Source of the DNA: CAZOWM01 sp964583615
Lineage (GTDB): Bacteria > Spirochaetota > B62-G9 > DRHN01
Direction of reading: 5' to 3'
DNA length: 64,000 bases
Assembly: GCA_964583615.1 (NCBI GenBank)
Contig: CAZOWM010000015.1
Span: 1-64,000, forward strand
The notes beneath the pieces were generated by a model, which worked only from the letters and a program-made list of their open reading frames with translations, did not search any database and was not told the DNA's origin. Below are positions 59,819 to 64,000 of the stretch, piece after piece. Position 1 is the first letter of the stretch. Every line of letters begins with the position of its first letter. The translations under genes and the position numbers were made by a program.

Positions 59819-61813
59819 CTACTTGTTGAGCTGTACAAGTATTATTCTTTTTTCGTCGGATTCGTACACCACCTTGATCTCTGTGGCGCTTCCCGAATCT
59901 ATGTGAAACTGATAGTTTTCCGAGTGTTTCCTATCCTTCATGACAGTGAGAAGGTAGTTTCCCTCTGGCAGTGAGAATCGTTTTTTTCCTGCTACCGTCT
60001 TTCCGAGCTCCACAAATTGCTTTTCTCTGTCACCAAGATAATGCTCCTCCCTGCTGTCTATGAGCACGTCGAGCCCCGCATAATCGCTCTCAACCACAAG
60101 CTCTCCTGGAATTTTCGTGAGCCCCGCTTCGATTCGTGCAAAATCAAGATCGCTTTCAACGAAAAAATTCACGGTTTCAGGATAATATGATGGGGCTTCG
60201 AATTTGAATGCGTAGAGCTTCCCGGAAGTCAGTTTACTGAGAAGATATGACTGCAGTCGCTTGCTGCGGATATACGTCTTCCAGTCTATCCACCGGTTTT
60301 CGTCCTCGAGGTAAAATGAAATATCTGTAATCCGGTACAGTGATTTCCCTGTTGCGCTGTCGTACACTCTGGGCACGATTGCGACAGGCTTCGGTGCAGT
60401 ATTCCGCAGATCAAACTGCAGCACCTTCCCCTCATATGTGAGCACGTTCTGCTGCTGAATGACACGTGGATTAAGATAGAATGTCTTGTAGTATTTCAAA
60501 TTTTCCAGGTAGAGTTCGAGATTATACATTCCTGCTGGGAGATAAAGCGGATAAGTCGTGAGAACGGTCTGTTTCTCACTGTTCGATTCATCCTCATGTT
60601 TGAACGCGCCCACAATCTTGTCCTCGAGTCTGGTTCCCGCGGGAATGAGCCGGATGTCGTGCTGAACCTTCTGCTTTTCCTCGAAAGAATACGCAGGAGT
60701 AAGCCTGCTGAACGCGTAGATCATCTCAGCATCCTTGTAATACCCTTCCGGCACCACAGCCTGTATTTCGATGCTCCCGTATTCTTTTTTCTTGAAATAC
60801 TCATGATAATATCCCTTGGAATAGAGGTAGCCGCCTGCGAGCGCCAGAAACACGAGGCAGATCCCTGCTGTCATAAAGCCGAGAGCAAATCCTCTTTTTT
60901 TTCTCCTGATACGAAACGCAGAGGGAAAGGCGATCTCTTCACCCGCGAGATAATTTTTTATGTTTCTATTGATTGCTTTCTGATTTCCGTACTTTCGGGT
61001 GTACCGGTAGAGTACGTTGATCACGTTCTGAAGGTCTTTATAACGTTTCGATACTTTGTGCTGCATCGACTTTTTGATGACCCTGTGAACAGTTTTCGGA
61101 ACGGAAGGATTCAACACACGCGGCCTTGTGTAAGAGCCCTTGTTGATCTTGCTGATCGCTTCAGGGGTAAAACTGCTTGGGAACGGTTTTTCACCCGCTA
61201 CCATCTCGTAGAGCACGACACCCATGGAATAGATATCTGCCCGTTTGTCAACGTTCTTCGTGTCGGCGATCTGTTCAGGAGACATATATGCCGGAGTTCC
61301 CAGCGTCATCCCCGCCTTTGTGAGGCCGTCCTCGTCCATTTCCTTGGAGGTCGCGATACCGAAATCGGCAAGCTTGACCTCACCCTCCCGGGAGATGAGT
61401 ATATTCGCGGGCTTTATGTCTCTGTGTATGACCCCAAGATCGTGGGCATATTTGAGTCCGCTGCACATTTGCATAAATATCAGTACAGCCGCCTCATTCG
61501 AGAGGACCCCTCTCTCCTCTATGAGTTTGTCGAGGCTCGTGCCATCAACGTACTCCATGGCAATGAAGTAGGAAGAGCCCTCTTTGAAATGGTCATACAC
61601 CTGTACGATGTGCTCATTTCTAAAATCTATCATGAGAGAGGCTTCTCTCTTAAACCGCCTGACAAATCCGGAGCCGCCTCGCAGCATCAGCTGTTTCAGT
61701 ATGACGAAACGCTTGAGAGTGGGGTGCTTCGCCTTGTACACCGCCCCCATTCCACCCTTCGCAATCAGTTCGATGACTTCGTATTTGCCAACCTGTTTCA
61801 AAGGTCTCGACAT
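59819..61813 (-). CDS. Transmembrane Ser/Thr protein kinase
   Basis: This 664-residue bacterial Hanks-type kinase has a catalytic domain at ~8-270, with the Gly loop AKGGMGAVYKA, Lys in VILKQL, VIHRDIKPANIL, ADFGIAT and GTPAYMSPEQ: all active-site residues are present. A membrane helix lies near 310-330 (GFMTAGICLVFLALAGGYLY). About 330 extracytoplasmic residues of beta-rich sequence follow, including two short repeated PEGA-like stretches (GELVVESDYAGLDVLIDSRE near 590); there are no PASTA repeats. It overlaps the phosphatase gene by 16 bases. The signal bound outside is unknown. Confidence 0.94.
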   Translation of the reverse strand: MSRPLKQVGKYEVIELIAKGGMGAVYKAKHPTLKRFVILKQLMLRGGSGFVRRFKREASLMIDFRNEHIVQVYDHFKEGSSYFIAMEYVDGTSLDKLIEERGVLSNEAAVLIFMQMCSGLKYAHDLGVIHRDIKPANILISREGEVKLADFGIATSKEMDEDGLTKAGMTLGTPAYMSPEQIADTKNVDKRADIYSMGVVLYEMVAGEKPFPSSFTPEAISKINKGSYTRPRVLNPSVPKTVHRVIKKSMQHKVSKRYKDLQNVINVLYRYTRKYGNQKAINRNIKNYLAGEEIAFPSAFRIRRKKRGFALGFMTAGICLVFLALAGGYLYSKGYYHEYFKKKEYGSIEIQAVVPEGYYKDAEMIYAFSRLTPAYSFEEKQKVQHDIRLIPAGTRLEDKIVGAFKHEDESNSEKQTVLTTYPLYLPAGMYNLELYLENLKYYKTFYLNPRVIQQQNVLTYEGKVLQFDLRNTAPKPVAIVPRVYDSATGKSLYRITDISFYLEDENRWIDWKTYIRSKRLQSYLLSKLTSGKLYAFKFEAPSYYPETVNFFVESDLDFARIEAGLTKIPGELVVESDYAGLDVLIDSREEHYLGDREKQFVELGKTVAGKKRFSLPEGNYLLTVMKDRKHSENYQFHIDSGSATEIKVVYESDEKRIILVQLNK

Positions 61814-62886
61814 CCTCTTCCTTCTCTCCCTTTCTCCTCAAATAGTGTACTTACTTTTTTCTCAATTTCAAAGATATCTTCGTCAAGATGAATGGGACTG
61901 TCGTTTCTGATCACGGCGATGAGAAACCGGTTCGGGTTGTGAAACTGTACATACCGTCCTTCGGCCCGCAGATTATACATACCTGCAACAGGTCTGTGCC
62001 CTCCGAAATAGTAACATTCCTCAAGGTTTTCGATCTTTAGATAATACTCGAGCATCCTTTGAACACTCTCTTCCTCCGCCTCATCGTTCGCCGTCCATGT
62101 AAGCCCGTATACGACTTCCGGCCGGTCCCTGTACTCGATGAGGTCCTCAAAATCGAAAAAGGTCGCGGGTTCGGCATGAGAGACCAGAAAGTTCTTCCCG
62201 ATGGCCAGGAGGGGAAGATTCTTTTCGAATTGAGAATAGGACCGGATAAAATCCTCTCCGTAGAACTTTTCCATGAAGGCACCCACCATCGCACCCTCAT
62301 GGGAATATTTTCGGAAGGAGTAGTTCCCGTTGCCATACTCATTGGTAATGTTTTCATGGTTTCCCTTGAGGAAGTGAAAGGTCGAAGGAAAGGCTGTTTT
62401 CACCTCCTTTACCATCTCCATTACCCCAAGGCTCTCGCGTATCTCCTCGTCCATGCATTCGTGCTTCCTGAACTTGTTCGAATACTCCTCGAATGCCAGG
62501 GACCACCTGCGGGCAGCTCGTCCCTCGGCGTGAAAGCCGTCTCCGACGCACACGATCTGAATGGATTCCGATGCAAGCTTCTGAAGATTGGACACACCGT
62601 GCTCATCCCTGCAGAGAAGGATCTCCAGGAAGAAATCGACGCGTGCATGCAGGTCAGGGACGAGGATTGTTGGAATGTCCTGCCTGAGAAAGACGATTCC
62701 TCCGGGAAGACCGTCCGTACCGTACGGCCGTATTCCGGCATCTTCATAGATCAGTACGGTGTTCACCTTTTCAATGAGTTTTGCATATTCGTGCGGTTCA
62801 GGAAGACGCTTTCTTTTGTAAATATCGATCAGGCGTTCTTCGAGCCATCCGGTTCTGACCTGTTCGTTTACGCTTTCACCGCTCAT
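61798..62886 (-). CDS. PPP-like metallophosphatase
   Basis: This ~362-residue phosphoesterase is of the calcineurin/PPP type. Metal and catalytic motifs occur in order: VPDLHARVDF near 75, CVGDGFHAEG near 112, LKGNHEN near 190, LVSHAEP near 230 and GGHRP near 290. The second motif has His-Ala-Glu where PPP enzymes have Asp-Arg. Its 16-base overlap with the kinase gene argues that it removes phosphates the kinase adds. The start is uncertain between ATG 62886 and TTG 62898, which has the better AGAGGAAG. The C-terminal ~30 residues are charged. Confidence 0.87.
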   Translation of the reverse strand: MSGESVNEQVRTGWLEERLIDIYKRKRLPEPHEYAKLIEKVNTVLIYEDAGIRPYGTDGLPGGIVFLRQDIPTILVPDLHARVDFFLEILLCRDEHGVSNLQKLASESIQIVCVGDGFHAEGRAARRWSLAFEEYSNKFRKHECMDEEIRESLGVMEMVKEVKTAFPSTFHFLKGNHENITNEYGNGNYSFRKYSHEGAMVGAFMEKFYGEDFIRSYSQFEKNLPLLAIGKNFLVSHAEPATFFDFEDLIEYRDRPEVVYGLTWTANDEAEEESVQRMLEYYLKIENLEECYYFGGHRPVAGMYNLRAEGRYVQFHNPNRFLIAVIRNDSPIHLDEDIFEIEKKVSTLFEEKGREGRGCRDL

Positions 62887-62991
62887 TTCTTTTTCCAATG
62901 ATTTCTTCCTCTCCAGGCTGTGAACGCATTCGGCGTGTATTATACACGAGAGGGGAGCAGATCATGCAGTCAATTGTGAAAAACGACAGTG

Positions 62992-63522
62992 CTATTCGGC
63001 AATAATCGTTTTATTCACTTCAACGAATTCTTCCTGGATAATCTGCGTTACCTCTGTAATTTTTTCTTCCTGTTCCTCGGGGGAGGGATTTCCTGTGAGA
63101 ACAGCAATTTTAAAAATCTGTGACGTACTCTTTACCGGTCCGTTTTCGAATTCTATCGGTTCATCCACACTCACGTCCCGGGCAAGAGCAGAACCTTCCC
63201 TTTCAGCCATGTCTGGAACGTCCCCGCGAATGCCGATGCTCGCGTACTGAACCTTTCTGGAATTGTCCACGAGTGGACCAATGTTTACGAGGGAACCGGA
63301 ATACGTGAGCGCGAGCGCCCCTCTTTCATCATCTTTGCCGAGAAGGTCAACTTCTTCCATATTCATCTTCTCTATCTGATCCTCGAATACCTTCTTCTTT
63401 TCCAGCCAGCCTGCAGCCACTTTTTCTACAGAATCCTCACCCTCAGGGAGGCCTGACTGCCTTGTAATTTCTCTGATATGACCGTGCAGTTCCTGAGGAA
63501 TTTGATCCAGAAATTCTCCCAT
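62992..63522 (-). CDS. Stand-alone copy of the domain found in the HU-fusion protein
   Basis: This 176-residue acidic, soluble protein has no known motif. It aligns over its whole length with residues ~1-175 of the HU-fusion protein at 56548; shared blocks are GWLEKKKVFEDQ, MEEVDLLGKDDERGALALTY, QYASIGIRGDVPDMA and the ending VNKTIIAE, exactly where the HU linker begins in the other protein. AAGGAG seven bases before ATG 63522 sets the start. It lies 105 bases upstream of the phosphatase on the same strand and may head the kinase operon. It may be a partner or regulator of the HU-fused form. Confidence 0.75.
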   Translation of the reverse strand: MGEFLDQIPQELHGHIREITRQSGLPEGEDSVEKVAAGWLEKKKVFEDQIEKMNMEEVDLLGKDDERGALALTYSGSLVNIGPLVDNSRKVQYASIGIRGDVPDMAEREGSALARDVSVDEPIEFENGPVKSTSQIFKIAVLTGNPSPEEQEEKITEVTQIIQEEFVEVNKTIIAE

Positions 63523-63646
63523 TGCATTACTCCTTTTCATTTCTTGTATTCATTAATTATAACTGAAAAATACCACGTTCTCCAATGATTTCAATATATT
63601 GTGGCCCGGGAGAGCACAATCAAGGCAGCCGGTATATGAAACAACG

Positions 63647-63675
63647 TTGAAAATGAAAAAATTTCGTTCGATAAT
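63647..63675 (+). promoter_or_regulatory. Sigma70-type promoter
   Basis: TTGAAA (63647-63652) and GATAAT (63670-63675) are 17 bases apart, 40 bases before the ATG at 63716. Confidence 0.65.
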
Positions 63676-63715
63676 TTAAGGATAGGGACGACTGCTGAAA
63701 ACAAGTGAGCGATGA

Positions 63716-64000
63716 ATGGAGAACACAGACGGAAATCAGGAACTGGCTCATCTCCGAGAGATACTCGAAGAGTCTAGAGAGAAGGAAAAAAAACTCACCC
63801 GTGTTGCACAGTTCCTCAGAGATTCGGAGCTGCGGTTTCGCCGGCTCCTGGAGAAAATGAGTGACGGATACTTTGTGTGCAACCCAGACGGCAGGATCCT
63901 CGATATCAACCCTGCAGGGATGAAGCTTCTCGGCTATATTTCGAAAGAAGAGTTCCTCTCCACGAACAACATGCACGATCTCTACCAGAACCCGACAAAT
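63716..64000 (+). CDS. PAS-domain protein, cut by the window end
   Basis: The first 95 codons are present and open to the window edge. A coiled coil (LREILEESREKEKKL) leads into a PAS domain (RRLLEKMSDGYFVCNPDGRI, then LDINPAGMKLLGY). By analogy with the other PAS proteins here it is probably a sensor kinase, but the output domain is outside the window. Confidence 0.75.
   Translation, partial: MENTDGNQELAHLREILEESREKEKKLTRVAQFLRDSELRFRRLLEKMSDGYFVCNPDGRILDINPAGMKLLGYISKEEFLSTNNMHDLYQNPTN

Noticed and set aside
60596..61891. Long open frame on the plus strand
   Set aside because: It is fully antisense to the Ser/Thr kinase, whose motifs are unmistakable; its composition looks like a codon-complement shadow. 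The same applies to long antisense frames at 23112-24278, 35141-36181, 51099-52190, 59070-59756 and 62059-62901.
1..64000. CRISPR arrays, tRNA or rRNA genes, insertion sequences, phage attachment sites
   Set aside because: Reading both strands I found no spaced direct-repeat array, cloverleaf with CCA end, rRNA signature, transposase or integrase.

Overview
The window looks like chromosome from an anaerobic, Gram-negative-type bacterium, most likely a member of the Spirochaetota (an inference of moderate confidence). The envelope signs are a TolC-family protein, an RND transporter and several lipoproteins. The anaerobic signs are a soluble NAD-linked [NiFe] hydrogenase operon and a PerR/peroxiredoxin pair. 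Spirochaete-like features are an EIIA protein fused to an excisionase-type HTH, large exported TPR proteins, and a nucleoside kinase with a ThrRS-like N-terminus. Genes are dense, often overlap by 1-8 bases, and have ordinary sigma70-type promoters. I see no tRNA, rRNA, CRISPR array or intact insertion sequence.

Layout. 0-14 kb: exported TPR protein, HAD phosphatase, J-domain protein, NlpC/P60-like lipoprotein, prephenate dehydrogenase, ribokinase beside a broken sugar permease, and DAHP synthase preceded by a complete Phe/Tyr attenuator; then a membrane protein, nucleoside kinase, CPA2 antiporter and two EIIA-type regulators. 14-22 kb: patatin, NAD(P)HX repair enzyme, ferredoxin-type aldo/keto reductase, nuclease, 2-hydroxyacid dehydrogenase, a DUF1638-like protein that may start at ATC, and TolC. 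22-28 kb: hoxEF-U-Y-H plus a maturation protease fused to a receiver domain. 28-34 kb: HAD phosphatase, FGGY kinase, threonine aldolase, propeller lipoprotein and diguanylate cyclase. 34-47 kb: a signalling block with REC-HD-GYP, a PAS kinase, REC-HDOD, two PAS hybrid kinases, a TPR protein and PIN-PhoH. 47-56 kb: gene remnants, methyltransferase, rpiB, RND pump, cupin isomerase, thioesterase, peroxiredoxin and PerR. 56-64 kb: a Ser/Thr phosphosignalling locus (PPP-like phosphatase, transmembrane kinase, two FHA membrane proteins) bracketed by two paralogues of an unfamiliar ~175-residue domain, one of them fused to HU; then the start of a PAS protein.

How the genes work together. The hydrogenase subunits, their protease and a receiver domain share one promoter and end at one terminator. 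The aromatic genes aroF and tyrA are separated by sugar-related debris. PerR probably controls itself and the peroxiredoxin. The kinase, phosphatase and FHA proteins overlap or abut and probably form one phosphothreonine circuit; the HU-fused paralogue suggests a link to DNA, but that is inference. At least five gene scars point to ongoing loss of accessory genes.
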